A stretch of 64,000 nt of DNA from Metaphire vulgaris (GCA_018105865.1 CM030842.1:14398867-14462866); one strand, 5' to 3'; positions 23,803-37,749 are shown, numbered from the stretch's first letter. A program made the numbers and translations. Notes: generated by a model from the sequence alone, not told the origin.

Positions 23803-24560
23803 AAGTAAGTAAGTAAGTAAAATCTCGTGGATTTCTATAGCGCCTTGGAAAGCAGCACAACAGTAGCTGCTTATTCTCAGGCGCTCAGCCTCTCTTAAAA
23901 TAGCTATAGGAAAGGTGTGGGATCAGCCAGGCAATGGTCAACATCCGAAGGGCAGTGAGGCTAGGTTGTTACAGCTATGGCGGAAATGATTTCAGAAACA
24001 GGAAGGATTTAAGCTTAGACCTGAAGACTTGAGGAGATAGTGCGGGAATTATAGGAAATGAGGAATCAGATTTTATTGTTTTAAAGTGTCCAAGTGTGCG
24101 AAGGGAAGCTGGGATCGAGTTCCAGAGTTCAGGTGCAGCATATGAGAAGGCACGGTTGCAAATTTTCAGGGATGACTGATTTAGCGGGCGTGACAGAGTG
24201 AGATGAGATGACGAACGGTGGGTCGAGGAGGCTGAGGGGTTAATAGTGATCTAAGGTAGACAGGTTTTGATGACTGAAGTGAGCTATGTGTAAGTGTTAT
24301 TATCTTATATTGGATACGTTCTGTTATTTTAAGCCAATGTAATGATTTTAGTATGGGTGAAATATGGGAGAATTTAGGTGACTTAGTAACAGCACGAGCA
24401 AGTGCATTTTGTATTGATTGCAATTTGTTGATGGAGGCTTTGGGAAGGTTATAGTAGAGGGAGTTACAGTAATCTAATTTGGAGTGGACTATAGAGGTGG
24501 CGATTGTGGACGCAGTCTTAATATCAAGACAAGGACGTAGGCCTAGTTCTTCACTCTCGT
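23803..24560 (-). mobile_element. LINE 3' end (CR1/L2-like), minus strand
   Basis: On the minus strand the sequence reads as the C-terminal part of a CR1/L2-type ORF2: DYCNSLYYNLP, QNALARAVTKSPKFSHI, LKSLHWLKITERIQYKI, then in a shifted frame AAPELWNSIPASLR and SFLFLKSF. It ends in a GTAAGTAAGTAAG tail (TTAC units on its own strand) at about 23805. It is interrupted by frameshifts. Confidence 0.88.
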
Positions 24561-24589
24561 AGGCCTATAGTCATTGGCGCTAGTTGTTT

Positions 24590-24860
24590 CTCTCTGCATG
24601 GCTCCAGACTCTGGAATTCACTACCATCATCATTTCACAAAATCAGTATAGGCCTACATTATCATCTTTTAGATCTAGTCTTAAGACGTAACCTACCTGT
24701 TTGGTTTGGCCTATACCCCTTTGATTGATCCCAACCGATTGGACTGACATTTCCGGCTTGACCTGGCTCTTATTCGGATTGGATTGTGTGCGCCATCGCC
24801 ATCGGTTAATGCTCTGAGCATTAAAGAGTGGCGCCATAAAAGAATTTTGATTGATTTGAA
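24590..24860 (+). mobile_element. LINE 3' end, plus strand
   Basis: LWNSLPSSFH-like peptide followed by a tail ending in TTTTGATTGATTTG. A homologous 3' tail is at 46860-47040. The two divergent LINE pieces here are separate insertions. Confidence 0.6.
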
Positions 24861-25308
24861 TGATCTTCTTACTTATTTTCGATGAGTGTTTCTCAAATGA
24901 GTCAAATTCTCAGGGACAGAATCGAGTCAACGCACATTCATTTTACAGTTCGTTGAGCAATATTTGTTCCAATTTGTTTAAAATATTCGCTTCTAGTTTT
25001 GATTTTCACCGAACATAATTGCCGGTTAGTTGACTAGGTGAGTATATTTACGGTTTAACAGTAAATTAAGCTGATTTTTTTTTAAATTGGGCTTTTCTAC
25101 GGAAACAGTTACTATCCGAACTTCCCACTCGCTTCCACGAAAGGTTCCGGACACAGAATGGGAAGAATGTGTTTGACAGATCACAACACGATGCTAGTCG
25201 AAAGTGGCTATTTTGACTGTTTGATGTGATTTTCGCGTCACCCATTCCTCAGTGGCAGTACTGGGACAGGAATTTGGTAACAGGATTTTTTACCCTTAGG
25301 ACATATTG

Positions 25309-25458
25309 GGTAGAGGTGGAGACGAGCGGCGTAAGGTATCACTTAGGGTTTAGGGTTACAGTTAGAGTTAATCCTAGCCATAACCCTGACTCTAACCCTA
25401 ACCCTCTCAAAGGAATTTCTTTCAGTGTTTATGGACTACTTTTGTCTCCACCTCTACC
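25309..25458. mobile_element. hAT-type MITE with telomere-like core, TSD ACATATTG
   Basis: Termini GGTAGAGGTGGAGACGAG / GTCTCCACCTCTACC; perfect duplication ACATATTG (25301-25308, 25459-25466). The core is TTAGGG-like on one side and CCCTAA-like on the other. A second complete copy is at 43293-43512. Confidence 0.93.
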
Positions 25459-25641
25459 ACATATTGCCCCCAGCCCGATTCGCCGGTAGACAGTTCTTGT
25501 AGCTTTTTAAAAGTCACAACATGCCACATATTTAGAGCTAGCCAAGAATCTGGCCTCTAACTGCAGCTCACTTTCTTGTTTTAGGAAAGTCAGAGCTGAC
25601 AACGTTGACGGCAATTTTTTTACCTTACTTACTATTCTTAT

Positions 25642-25657
25642 ACTGTCACGTGACAGT
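25642..25657. promoter_or_regulatory. 16-bp palindrome ACTGTCACGTGACAGT before ZNF706
   Basis: A perfect palindrome centred on CACGTG, containing GTCACGTGAC, the consensus bound by MiT/TFE and USF bHLH-zip factors. It ends 12 bp before the ZNF706 start codon, so it lies in the promoter or the 5' UTR. Confidence 0.5.
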
Positions 25658-25669
25658 GTAGGAGGAACA

Positions 25670-26130
25670 ATGGCTCGTGGTCACCAGAAGATCCAGTCAC
25701 AGCAGAAGAATGCCGAAAAGCAGGCAAAACTGAAGAAGGCCCAAGGCTCTGACCAGAAGAAGTCGGCACAGGCTGCCCTTGTCTTCACTTGTGCCGTCTG
25801 TAAGGTAGGAAAACGGCTAATATTGCTAACAAATGTGTTTCTTTTATGGATATTATATAAAATTAGCCATTACTAATTTAACTGATGCGCAATTTTGTGC
25901 ATGCAGCATTGATTCAGATTATACATGTAGATAAAACTTCATTGGTTTTTGAATGGATTGTTGTTATTTGTATGTGTGTGTGTGTGTGTGTGTGAGATAC
26001 TTTTAATTTTTTAATATTTAAGTTTGATTGATTTGTTTAGGCTCAAATGCCAGACACAAAAACGTATAAACAACACTTTGAAAACAAGCACCCAAAGAAC
26101 GCAATTCCAGATGAACTGAAGGATGCCTAA
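25670..26130 (+). CDS. ZNF706: ZNF706-like small C2H2 zinc-finger protein
   Basis: Two coding exons, 25670-25804 and 26041-26130 (GT-AG, phase 0), give 74 residues against 76 in the vertebrate protein. The N-terminal part MARGHQKIQSQQKNAEK is lysine/glutamine-rich, as in the 4F5/SERF-related N-terminus of the family. A single C2H2 finger follows (CAVC, then H-x4-H in HFENKH), and the protein ends after PDELKDA. The intron cuts the finger between its cysteine and histidine pairs. The protein is conserved and probably nuclear; its biochemical role is poorly defined, and it has been linked to translational and stem-cell regulation in mammals. The start has GGAACAATGG context. A 5' UTR acceptor (CTTGTTTTAG) lies at about 25584. 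A hAT MITE sits in the presumed 3' UTR. Confidence 0.95.
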
Positions 26131-26216
26131 TTGGACGGTAGTTATGTCTAATACGTTATTTTAGTGTATTTTTTGGCATTCGTTTACTTTGGACATGGCT
26201 TCTATGTTCTGCAAAT

Positions 26217-26322
26217 CGTGGCCGGACAAAATGTCACGGACAAAATGTCACGGGTTAGGGTTAGAGTTAGGATGACCTTTTGTCCCCATGACATTTTGTC
26301 CATGACATTTTGTCCTAGCACC
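26217..26322. mobile_element. hAT-like MITE, GGACAAAATGTCA family, TSD CTGCAAAT
   Basis: 106 bp of inverted GGACAAAATGTCACGG units around a TTAGGG-like centre; perfect duplication CTGCAAAT (26209-26216, 26323-26330). It lies about 90 bp past the ZNF706 stop. Confidence 0.9.
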
Positions 26323-26689
26323 CTGCAAATTTATCGGGTGTCCCTATGTGAATGTGTCTATAGTTAGTCAGTGGTGTGCTGGGCTACAAAATGGGACCTG
26401 AAAATTGCTGACCTCAGGGGTCAATCTGTCACATTTGCAGCATTCCTGTACAAGTTGACTATGTAGTAGAACTTTGTTATAATGTGCTTAGCGGGTCTGT
26501 AAAATTTAGTGCTTTATATCTGTGGGGTACATTATATCCAAAACCATCCACTATGGTAGTGTATCACAAGGGAACGTACAGTATGGTATGTTGTAACCGA
26601 AGATATTCTATAACTTTGTCCATTATAACAAAGTTCTTCTGTATTAAGATAAAGTCCAGTTTTGATGTGTGTCATTAGACATGCTAATA

Positions 26690-27050
26690 AGATATGACAA
26701 GTTACTATAGCATTGCAAATCTTATGGAACGCCCTTCCAGACTTTGTCACCAATTTGAAAACCGACAAACAGTTCGTAAAGAATCTGAAGACACACTTGT
26801 TCAATTCGTCATTTGACCAGGGTGCAATTTGTGACCTGGAGCAGTGGGGGGAATATGTCGAGCTTCGGGAGGATGTAGTTGTTGGGAAATGTAGCAGTGG
26901 GAGGGATGTATTGGTGGGGGATGTAGCAGTAGGGGGATGCAGTTTGGCAGTGGGGGGAAGATCCCCCCCACAAATTGCGCCCTGTATTTGACTGCTAACC
27001 TTACTTTGTGGAAGCACTCTTGATTTAGGGTTAGGCCTTGCTATAAGGCT
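26690..27050 (+). mobile_element. LINE 3' fragment (L2/CR1-like)
   Basis: WNALPDFVTNLKTDKQF and LKTHLFNSSF are the C-terminal ORF2 signature of CR1/L2 LINEs. It is followed by a LINE-like 3' UTR and an (AAT)n tail at 27066-27137. The region 27140-28430 contains no gene that I recognise. Confidence 0.75.
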
Positions 27051-27065
27051 ATATAAATTGTCAGA

Positions 27066-27137
<72 letters not shown>
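27066..27137. repeat. (AAT)23 microsatellite
   Basis: Uninterrupted AAT units at the 3' end of a LINE fragment, probably grown from its tail. Confidence 0.97.
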
Positions 27138-27138
<1 letters not shown>

Positions 27139-28431
27139 TAGCAGGTGTGTGTGTGTATGCCACTGTGCTTAGGTGCAAAGTTTAGAGCCAAAGAAGGCTG
27201 TGCAGTTCATGGGCAACCATTCTGAGGCATTGTGTTCAGAAGTTAGAGGAGCTATATAATTCCAGATATGTATGCATAGTGCATACTTACAGATTTGAAC
27301 TTATTGTCAGGTGGAGTTTATATTGGTTTTGACCTCAGAGTGTGTACATTTTAGCCACAAAATCTTTTAGAGCATTTTGGCTGCTATGCTTTTTTATACT
27401 TAATACCGTTCTGTTTTGTAGATCATAGCGCTGAACCTCCACATTTGACAGCTTGTTCAGAAGGCACTGCGCTCTCTACTCACTACTGACAATTGCTTTG
27501 GCTTAAACTTGTTTGAATATACAGAATTTTTATTGCCCTTTGTACTTCACGTCGAAGCATTGTACGGTTGATTATATTACGTAATTGCACACGCTCAGAC
27601 TTTCGCGTGTTTGCGGATGTTAATACCGATGGAATTTTGAACCATTTTCTTGATATCGTTTATTGATCATTATTTCTGCGCCTTGGCAAACTTTTGTTAG
27701 AAATTTTATCGACATTCGAGTCTGGATGAAATTCCACTTGGATTTCTGGTGAAGAATCTTTCTTTGTGACACTGAATTTGTTTGATTCTAGATTTTCAAT
27801 TTTACAGCATATGTGATGTTGGTGCTTTGGTAAGCTGGTGAGCGGTGCAGTTCTCGGGGGTTTTCTTCTTTTTGAAATTTAGGTGTTGTTGGTGGAAATA
27901 TAGAAGTGATGTTGAATTGTAGATTAAATTATAGCATGGGCACCGTATGTGAAACGAAGCTGCTCTCAAAACAACTAGAAATGCTGTTTATATGAACTAG
28001 AATGCTTTGCAATGCATGTTATAATGCTTTGTGAAGAGAGGTTGATACGAGTACAATCCTGTCTTCAGCTTTGTGATATTGCTATCTACAGTACATCAGC
28101 AGGGATTGGGGTGGAATTTAACAGCAATATTTCTAGGATTGTGAATTGGGTGGGTGTCGATCTCAAATTGGGGGCGGGGGTCCAGAGCTAATTAGTATGC
28201 ATTTTATATGCGTACCATTGTCACATTGCCAAAAAAATTTGGGGGTGGCGACTTCATATGTGGGGGGATTAGGTGGGTGTAAAAATATCCATGGGTGGAA
28301 AGAAAAGTCTTGAGATCTTATGGGGAAAAATATATGGCATGAGAAATTTCCAGAGTCTCTCGAAGGGGCAAATAAACTATACGGGTGCCTAAACCGCATA
28401 TATAACTGTTTTATCGACTTGTTTTAATCTG

Positions 28432-28594
28432 TTTTGGCGGCTCTAGGATTTGGCAAGTGGGGGCCGTTGGGGGCAACTTTAATCATGGGGGCCAACCATG
28501 TGTTGTTTAATGTATTTAGCATTAAGTATAGGGTCCCAACTGGGGGCCAGGCAGTCAATAGGGGGCACGGGCCCCCCCGGTGGAGCCGCCACTG
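28432..28594. mobile_element. hAT-type MITE, CAGTGGCGGCTCC family
   Basis: The right end TGGAGCCGCCACTG is intact; the left end has lost its first bases (TTTTGGCGGCTCTA). Body as in the other copies. A short tRNA-like string (GGCTCCTCAGTCTAATGGGTAGCGC) lies just downstream at about 28758. Confidence 0.85.
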
Positions 28595-28859
28595 GTGTGC
28601 ACCCCAAGAAACTTTTCTATAGGGGGTGGCAAAACACAGTGGTCATGTACTTTTCCAGATATTATTATACAGTTCTTAGTTAAAGTTAAGGTTCTCTAAT
28701 TCACTTTGTGTCTCAGTAGTGTTTTAGTGTGAAAATAGACCCAAAAGTGGGCCGCATGGCTCCTCAGTCTAATGGGTAGCGCGAAATTAGATTCAAAAGT
28801 GTCATTTTCTAACCAATACCACAACGTCACAAGGCTTGAAAGTCGCAGTAGGCTTAAGT

Positions 28860-29490
28860 TTTAAGAAATTTATATGCCTCCATACAAAGCTTATAATTTA
28901 TATTAAAATTAGTGTTTTATCCCATTTTAGGTGACAATAAGTTTGCAGGGTCGCGTCATGTTACAAAGCCGCCGAAGTGGTCGCAGTTCCGTAAAGTTTG
29001 GTAAACTGTAGACCCTGTAGGCCTACTACTTTTAAAATTAATGTTATTTCTCAATAACGCAAGCAAAGCGCATTTTCATTTTGCTGTGAAATTCCACAAT
29101 CCACAATACAGTGTCACTGCTCTTGCTTTCGTCAACCTGGTGTTTAAGCTAGTTTGCCACACTCATAGGATTCTTAGGACGCGTAAGAAAGGTATGTTCC
29201 TGGCAAATTTTTAAAGAGATATTTTTCAAGAAATTTCAATATCTACTTCTCTCCTTTTGTCTTATTGGCAAAAATATGAAAACTTTTGCCTAATATATTT
29301 GTCATATTTTCATTCGAATTGAATCAGTGCTTTTGTTTTGCCATTTATTCAAAACTCAATTTTTTAACTAACGTTCGCCAGATGGCCCAATGCATTTTAA
29401 ACATATTACGTGCTATGATTAGGGTCGCGAGACGTTACAAAACCGCAAAAGTGGGCCGCAGTTCCAAAGTGTTTGGAAAACCCTGACTTA
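28860..29490 (-). mobile_element. About 600-bp hAT-like repeat, reverse orientation
   Basis: Shares GACGCGTAA, AAATTTCAATATNTA, ACGTTCGCCAGATGGCC and a CAGGGTTT...CAAAC end with copies at 18640-19115, 39940-40530 and 62213-63630. It has no coding capacity. The terminus recalls hAT elements, but no duplication was established. Confidence 0.65.
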
Positions 29491-29559
29491 AATATAGGGC
29501 GGACGTCTGGAGGGGTGACACCACGAGTTTACCGCACTAGATGACACCAATCCTAGCGA

Positions 29560-29700
29560 CGCCACTGTTATATTCATTACCATGGCCAATCTTGCCTTGA
29601 TGTCATCTTTGCATCTTGCATCATCTTGGACCAGGCTTCCAAGGTACGTGAAGTTAGAAACTTGCTCAAGCACCTGTCCATTTGCTAAGATTGAATTCTC
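29560..29700 (-). mobile_element. Short RTE-like LINE fragment
   Basis: On the minus strand, QVSNFTYLGSLVQDD and DDIKARLAM match the same ORF2 region as the LINE at 15110. Only about 45 codons remain. The sequence 29700-30180 that follows shows no gene. Confidence 0.7.
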
Positions 29701-30241
29701 TTCATTCGATAAAAAACTGAAAAGTTCTCAGGCAGTGCTCCTCAAATTTATCAACTACCATCCCCCCCCCACAAAATCCTGCTAATGCTTTTATCGGACT
29801 GATGCATTTCGCTTGTCCGGTTTCTAATGTTCTGGGTATTTTTTTGGTATCGCGTTAACACGATATGGCTAAATCGTCATATGTCGACGCAGTCTGCAGT
29901 ATAACGCAGGATTAACAGAATAATCAGTAGTTCTGCTTAGGGACTGTCGAGCTGTAGATATGGATGATTTTTGCACTTATACTTTGAAAGCGGCATATCA
30001 AACTTAGGTCTAGGCGAAGTCAGAAAAGTTCTTATCGCCCAGTCGGATACTGATGCAAATCAACCATATTAGCCTATGTCCGACTCCTGTACGATTCAAT
30101 CCCATAAATAGCTGCTGAAGAGCAAGGGGCGCCCACAGAAGTTTTCCTGAGGGGGGCAAAACTTAATAGTTACAGTTAATATTGGTTAAACGTCAAAATG
30201 TTGTTAGCTGCAAAGATAGATTTGCATTTTCCAGGAGGGGC

Positions 30242-30345
<104 letters not shown>

Positions 30346-30501
30346 GGATTTCAGTGTGGCTTAGTAGGATTTCTGGTGTGTTAAAAACCACTGTCGCTCA
30401 TAAATCCCTCGATTCCGCATGTTTGTCCGCTACAGCTGTTATCTTTGATTCTAAAAAAACAAGCATTATTCGCAGTAGGCCAATAGGCTTAGGGCCTACA
30501 C

Positions 30502-31803
30502 CAGGGATGGGCAAAGTGCGGCCCGCGGGCCACATGCGGCCCTCGAAGCCCTTTTGTGCGGCCCCCCGACTTGGAAAGATATTGCATTAATGTGCGGCCC
30601 TCGAAGCCCTTTTGTGCGGCCCCCGACTTGGAAAGATATTCTTGACCTCACTTATCACAATCAAATAAGGCGGCTGTCACGCGAAAATGTGCTTCAAAGA
30701 TTCTTTAGTTTGAAAACTTAAATTCTTGCATTAATTTTTGCATGACAATAATAGAGAGCATGAGGTGTTGTGTGATCGCATTTGGTTAGCGAAGCTTTCG
30801 TTCATGACAGATATCACAAAACATCTCAATGACTTGAATTTGAAACTCCAAGGCCATAATAAATATCTGCCAGATATGGTTATGGTTTTACAGTAAAAGT
30901 AAACTTACATTGTTTAAAGCACAGTTACCCGTCATGAACTGGACAAATTTCCCTTGTCTCAGAGAAATAATGCAGGGAGAGGAAAATTATCCAGAAAACT
31001 GTGGTTTTGTTGCTGAGTTAGACATTTTGTCGGAGGAGTTTGAAGGAAGGTTTAATGGTTGTTCTAACATAAAACTGCACATAGGCCCCTACACTTCTTC
31101 AGGAATCCATTCACGTTTGATCCGAATGACCTTAGTGAGGCCATCGTGAATGACATTAGTCTAGCACCGTTAGAACTACTGGAGATTAAAATTGATGATG
31201 AACTTGCACAATCACATGATAAACTTATTCCAGCTGAATTTTGGCAACTGTTAATCAGTACTCCTATCCCACACTTAAGATGGCAGCAAACAAACTGCTT
31301 TGTATGGTTGGGAGTACTTATTGCTGTGAACAGTTGTTCTCACGAGTAAATTTTTGTAAAGAACAAACTTAGAAATAGACTCACTCAAGACCACTTGGTA
31401 TGTCAGCTACGCGCAAGTATCAACAGTTACTGTCCACGTTACGACAGCATACAGTGCACTGGTGACTGTCTGATGTCATGAAAACCCACTTAGAGTCTAA
31501 ATAAAAATGTTCTTATTTATTACCATTACATGATGACCTATTCATGACACTTTGTTTTTAACTGCTATATACTTGTGAGTTTCTTGATCTACATTCTAAT
31601 ATTGTACATTCAAGTATATTTTATAATAATAATTACTTGGGCCTACACAGCACAGTAGGCTTATATAAAACGTTATGGTAAAGTCGTTTTGAGACTACTT
31701 AAAATGTAGGCCTAATTCTAAATGTCGAAAAAAATTGTGCGGCCCTCGGCTTTCTTCACAGACACTTTTGCGGCCCTCGGATAAAAACTTGTGCCCATCA
31801 CTG
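30502..31803 (+). mobile_element. hAT element (Charlie/ZBED-like), 1.3 kb, TSD GCCTACAC
   Basis: Termini CAGGGATGGGCAAA / TTGTGCCCATCACTG with GCGGCCC-rich subterminal repeats, a design common to animal hAT elements of the Charlie/ZBED group. Perfect duplication GCCTACAC (30494-30501, 31804-31811). It contains a degraded transposase C-terminus (30910-31480). A related single end lies at 46759-46830, and a nested relative at 63149-63463. Confidence 0.95.
30910..31480 (+). pseudogene. hAT transposase C-terminal remnant
   Basis: The frame 30910-31149 reads FVAELDILSEEFEGRF, and the frame from 31146 reads PLELLEIKIDDELAQ. A third frame near 31304 reads GSTYCCEQLFSRVNF, the hallmark C-terminal dimerisation motif of hAT transposases (GSTYxCEQxFS). 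At least two frameshifts and stops separate these pieces; the N-terminal zinc finger and most catalytic acids are absent. Not functional. Confidence 0.85.
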
Positions 31804-32124
31804 GCCTACACTGCCAAACAGCACACATGTGCATATTGCATTTCAGATCTTCATAATATTTTTGTACTATGATCACTATGTACACTGTACAGTATAATTA
31901 CTGTACACTGTGCTTAATGTACAGTATATAGGCCTACTTACCAGATGAATATAGGCGACGTAGCCAGTGTTACGGAATAGGATAGACACTGACCATGACC
32001 CAACATTTTCCAGTTAAAAACTTACGTCAACACAAACAAAAACGGTCATCAAAGGAGTTCTTGACGCATTATAAATGCCCGTTTGTTTAATGTTTTGTTG
32101 CAATCATCCTACCATACATTATCC

Positions 32125-32317
32125 CAGTGTTTATTCTAGGCCTTCTCTGGGGGGAATTCCGCCCTCCCTCCCCCCCCAAAAAAGTTTTAAAATCCCCAAA
32201 TTTTTTATATGTTGACTGGGGGTTGGAAATTTCCCCTCCAAAAGTGTGCAGACTCATACCTTCTTTCCCCCAACATTTCAAAATCCCCCAATGTCAAGGT
32301 GGCTAGAATAAACATTG
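32125..32317. mobile_element. MITE, CAGTGTTTATTCTAG family
   Basis: Termini CAGTGTTTATTCTAG / CTAGAATAAACATTG. The sister copy at 51253-51437 keeps its duplication; here the flanks (CATTATCC, CCTTACCC) are degraded. Confidence 0.85.
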
Positions 32318-32984
32318 CCTTACCCATCCTTACCTCCCCGAAAAATTCTATACGGCTTTGTGCAAATCCCACGACTGATTCCAGCCAGAACAGGGGCCGC
32401 ATGGGCGCCCACAGAAGTTTTTCCTGGAGGGGAAAACACAATTTAACACCCCCTTGGGGCTGCTGACCAAAATTTCTTAAGCGCCATACATAGGCGTGAC
32501 GACCTTTTTTTGCTTGTCAGCATCTAAAAGAAAGGAAAGACATAGGATAGTCATGGATAGATACATAGGATGACGTTTTTGCTTGTCAACATTTTTCGAC
32601 AGTTTTGTTACGTTCAAAAGTCAAAACCAAAAACCCCCTTCCGGAAATCCTGGCTACGCCACTGGGTTTATGTATTTTGCAAACTGAAATTCTAAATCAA
32701 CTGTTACTAAATAATAATCGTTATAGGCGAGCGTCTTTGACGGTCAATGGACGCGCCCCTTGTCCCAAAGTCAGCCGCTGATCAAAACGGACATAGACGC
32801 TTGAAATGCACGTCAGAAGTCGCAGTACATTAGCGAGGAACCTCTCTAAGGAAGTTTCGAAGGAAACGTCCTGTTCCTTCCATTAGCTTCTATATCCGCC
32901 TGCGTTTGCCTTTCACTCCGCGCGTGCAACAATTGCAAATGCAGGCAAAGTTTTCGGCCTGCCACTGTTTCTATGTTTGTATAC

Positions 32985-33876
32985 TAGAGATGTGCGGGTA
33001 CAGCAAAATGCATACCCTACCCGTACCCGTGGAAACACTTTTTTACCCTACCCTACCCGTACCCGCTAGCGCTATACCCGTACCCGACCCGTACCCGTAA
33101 GCTGTGTACCCGTACCCGTACCCGTACCCGTACCCGTAACCGACTTTGGTTGGAATTTGGAGTTTTTTGGATTTGGAATTTTGGACCCGTACCCGCGGGT
33201 GCGTTTACGGGTACAAGTACTACAAGGACCTGTACATGGACTCGTGAACCCGTATCCGTTCCTAGAGACTATAGAGAGGCAACAGTGAAATTGGGGCTAG
33301 GAAATTGGGATAACTATTCATTGTAAATAGCACGCATGTTTAGATTAGGACAGATCTAGTACTTAGAAATCAGGATAATCAGTCAGCTAGCCTAAGCCGA
33401 CAAGAAATGGGCTTGTTTAAAATATTTAGTAGATATCATTTATCTATGAGCAGGCATTAGAGCTCAAGTTAAACTACAAAACTTTACCAGAAGAACTTTC
33501 TCGGTCAAAGAGTCCTTGGAGGAGTCAGAGGACGCCATTATGATTATAGATTTATTACTGAAGATGTCAGATTACGTCATCTGTATTTCCTTTATGTTTT
33601 CAGTAAGTAAAATGCATGCTGTCTGACAAACTGAACGCGATGTACAAGTTATACTAATACACTTTACTCAATATTATTTTTCTATTATTGCATTGCTAAT
33701 TTGCTATAGTAGTGAGAAATGAAAATATAACTTTGTTTATACCCGTGTTTCTTTGTACCCGTAGCGCTGTACCCGTACCCGACCCGTACCCGTAAAATGT
33801 GTACCCTACCCTACCCGTACCCGCGGGTACGGGTACGGGTGGGTATGTACGGGTACGGGTATACCCCACATCCCTA
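32985..33876. mobile_element. hAT element with CCCGTA arrays, copy 2, TSD TTGTATAC
   Basis: Colinear with 12246-13166 and visibly very similar over its whole length. Termini TAGAGATGTGCGGGTA / ATACCCCACATCCCTA; perfect duplication TTGTATAC (32977-32984, 33877-33884). No ORF in the central part. Confidence 0.95.
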
Positions 33877-33884
33877 TTGTATAC

Positions 33885-34150
33885 ATGCACGCATGCATGT
33901 ACGCATGCCTATTTAGGCTATGTATGTATGTATACGCCTTTGAGTAGAAATATAAGAGGCGCTATACAAATGCTACATTACATAACATGCAATGATGTAC
34001 TAGCTATGTATATATGTATGCATGCATGTATGTCTGTATGTTTGCATGCATGCATGTATGTATATATGTACAGTATGTATGTACGTATGTAGGCTATATA
34101 TGTATGCATGTATGTCTTTTGTTTGTTTGTTTGTTTGTTTCTTTGTTTGC
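33885..34150. repeat. TATG/ATGC-rich and (GTTT)n low complexity
   Basis: Interleaved ATGCATG, TATGTA and then GTTT units. Open frames across it are artefacts. Confidence 0.9.
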
Positions 34151-34295
34151 TTGCTTCCTTTTAGTGCAATGTATGTACATGGAGCTATCATCCATTCGAT
34201 TGTACTGAGTGTAGGAAATACTCACATATAGGACCTACACATATTCTCAGCCAGATTTAGGCCTAATGCATTCGTGTCTCCGTCTTTTTGATGAG

Positions 34296-34297
<2 letters not shown>

Positions 34298-34358
<61 letters not shown>
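34298..34358. repeat. (GA)30 microsatellite
   Basis: Uninterrupted dinucleotide run about 90 bp upstream of a possible TATA element. Confidence 0.97.
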
Positions 34359-34360
<2 letters not shown>

Positions 34361-34445
34361 GCGCAGGAAGCGAAGGGAGGGAGTTGTTGTGACTGTGCTG
34401 CGGGGTTAGGGGTAGGGGTGGGGGGTTGAGGAGCCGGCGGACAGG

Positions 34446-34529
34446 CAAATAAAAGCCCGGTCTTGCCCTTCGTCGAACATCGCTTCGTCTGACGTCTACC
34501 TTTCCTTTCGCTTCCAGATACTCCAGAAG
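34446..34529 (+). promoter_or_regulatory. Possible promoter and 5' non-coding exon of peptide gene
   Basis: An AAATAAAAG TATA-like element at about 34447 precedes a GC-richer stretch with TGACGTC (CRE-like, about 34490) and a good donor, GAAG|GTAAGA (exon end 34529). An acceptor, CCGTTACAG, lies just before the signal-peptide exon at 35628. The arrangement of a non-coding exon followed by a signal-peptide exon suits a neuropeptide-type gene. It is inferred only from these signals. Confidence 0.35.
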
Positions 34530-34613
34530 GTAAGAAGAGTTCGTAACAGAATTTTACTGATAGGCCTAGACCCTGAAGGCCTGTAATATAGGCTGCTATT
34601 GTGGATGAATGTG

Positions 34614-34801
34614 CAGTGGCGGCTCCAGGATTTGGCGAGTGGGGTGGGGGCGTTTGTGGGGGAGGGTGGCAACTTTTAAGCATGGGGGCCAACCATATGT
34701 TGATAGGTTTGTGGTAGTGAGTTTAGGGTCCCAACAGGGGGCGCTGGAAGGCCAGGCAGTCAATAGCGGGGTGGCACGGGCCCCATGTGGAGCCGCCAAT
34801 G
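34614..34801. mobile_element. hAT-type MITE, CAGTGGCGGCTCC family
   Basis: Both termini are present (CAGTGGCGGCTCCA / TGGAGCCGCCAATG); flanks TGAATGTG and CAAATGTT agree at 5 of 8 positions. It would lie in the first intron of the peptide gene if the upstream exon is real. Confidence 0.85.
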
Positions 34802-35315
34802 CAAATGTTCGACAGGCGGAGATCGAATGGCTTGAAGCAAAAAAATTAACACGGAACAGGAGGACGACTAGAGAGAGAAAAACGGAAAGTCAAACGAGAA
34901 ATGTTAATATTGAGTGTATGTTCAAGTATAGAGCTACCACTTGACGTCACGTCTCGAAAGAGTACATCAGTCAACACTTAACTTAAAACACTTAATTAAT
35001 TTGCGTTTTCTGTCCGTTTGGCTTCCGTTGTGCGAGCTAACTGATACCAGAACAGTCAGTTAGTTTCTCAGCAATAATATACTGCGTCTCGTCAATTTTT
35101 GCACCTCAAATTTTCGGAATCTGATGGGTGAAGATTTTTTGATAGGATTTCTTGAAAAGAATAGGCAGCATTATATAAAGTCGACAGGCTGCAGCGAATT
35201 TCCAAGTATTCCAATCAAACGTTGACTCGCTAACAAAGAATGCCTAAAACTGGTGCTTTGGGGCCTGTAAAAATCCGGAGAGGCGTAGGATGAAGCAGTT
35301 TAGATAGCTTAGCTG

Positions 35316-35372
35316 TTAACCCCTTAACCGTTAAACTCCGGTCAATGTAAAATGGACGTTTGAAATTGTTAA
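35316..35372. mobile_element. Degraded TTAACCCC piggyBac-type MITE
   Basis: Begins TTAACCCCTTAACCG and contains the family core in reverse (TGTAAAATGGAC), but the right end is degenerate. Confidence 0.55.
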
Positions 35373-35627
35373 AGCATGCAGGTGCTTTCGTAAATCGTTT
35401 TCTTTTCTGCTGTACAGGGATATTTTACAACCCGATAACGTCCCCAACACGCCCCCAATTTGAGACCGACACACCAACACCCCAATCTCAGGTATGGGAT
35501 GACCTTTTTTGCTTGTCAGGCCTTTTGGCAGGGGACCCCCAGAATTTACGGACACCCCCAAATTGATGTTCCTAGAAATAACCTAACCCTGCTGTTGTGT
35601 CGTGTCCGTTACAGCTTACGACCGAAC

Positions 35628-37650
<2,023 letters not shown>

Positions 37651-37743
37651 CCAAAGGCAGCAGGATGCCACGAAACTTTGACAATATAAGACTAATATGC
37701 TACTATTCGTGCAATATTATAGGCTACCAATTTATATGTCAAT

Positions 37744-37749
37744 AATAAA
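37744..37749 (+). other. AATAAA, candidate poly(A) signal of peptide gene
   Basis: First canonical hexamer, 94 bp past the peptide-precursor stop; another at 37948-37953. The region between stop and microsatellite (37651-38020) is otherwise featureless AT-rich sequence. Confidence 0.45.

Noticed and set aside
25348..25406. TTAGGG/CCCTAA strings as an interstitial telomere
   Set aside because: They are the core of a MITE with its own terminal repeats and target duplication; the second copy at 43293 has the same core.
28755..28790. tRNA gene candidate (GGCTCCTCAGTCTAATGGGTAGCGC)
   Set aside because: Only a 5'-half-like string; no B box or acceptor-stem partner follows.
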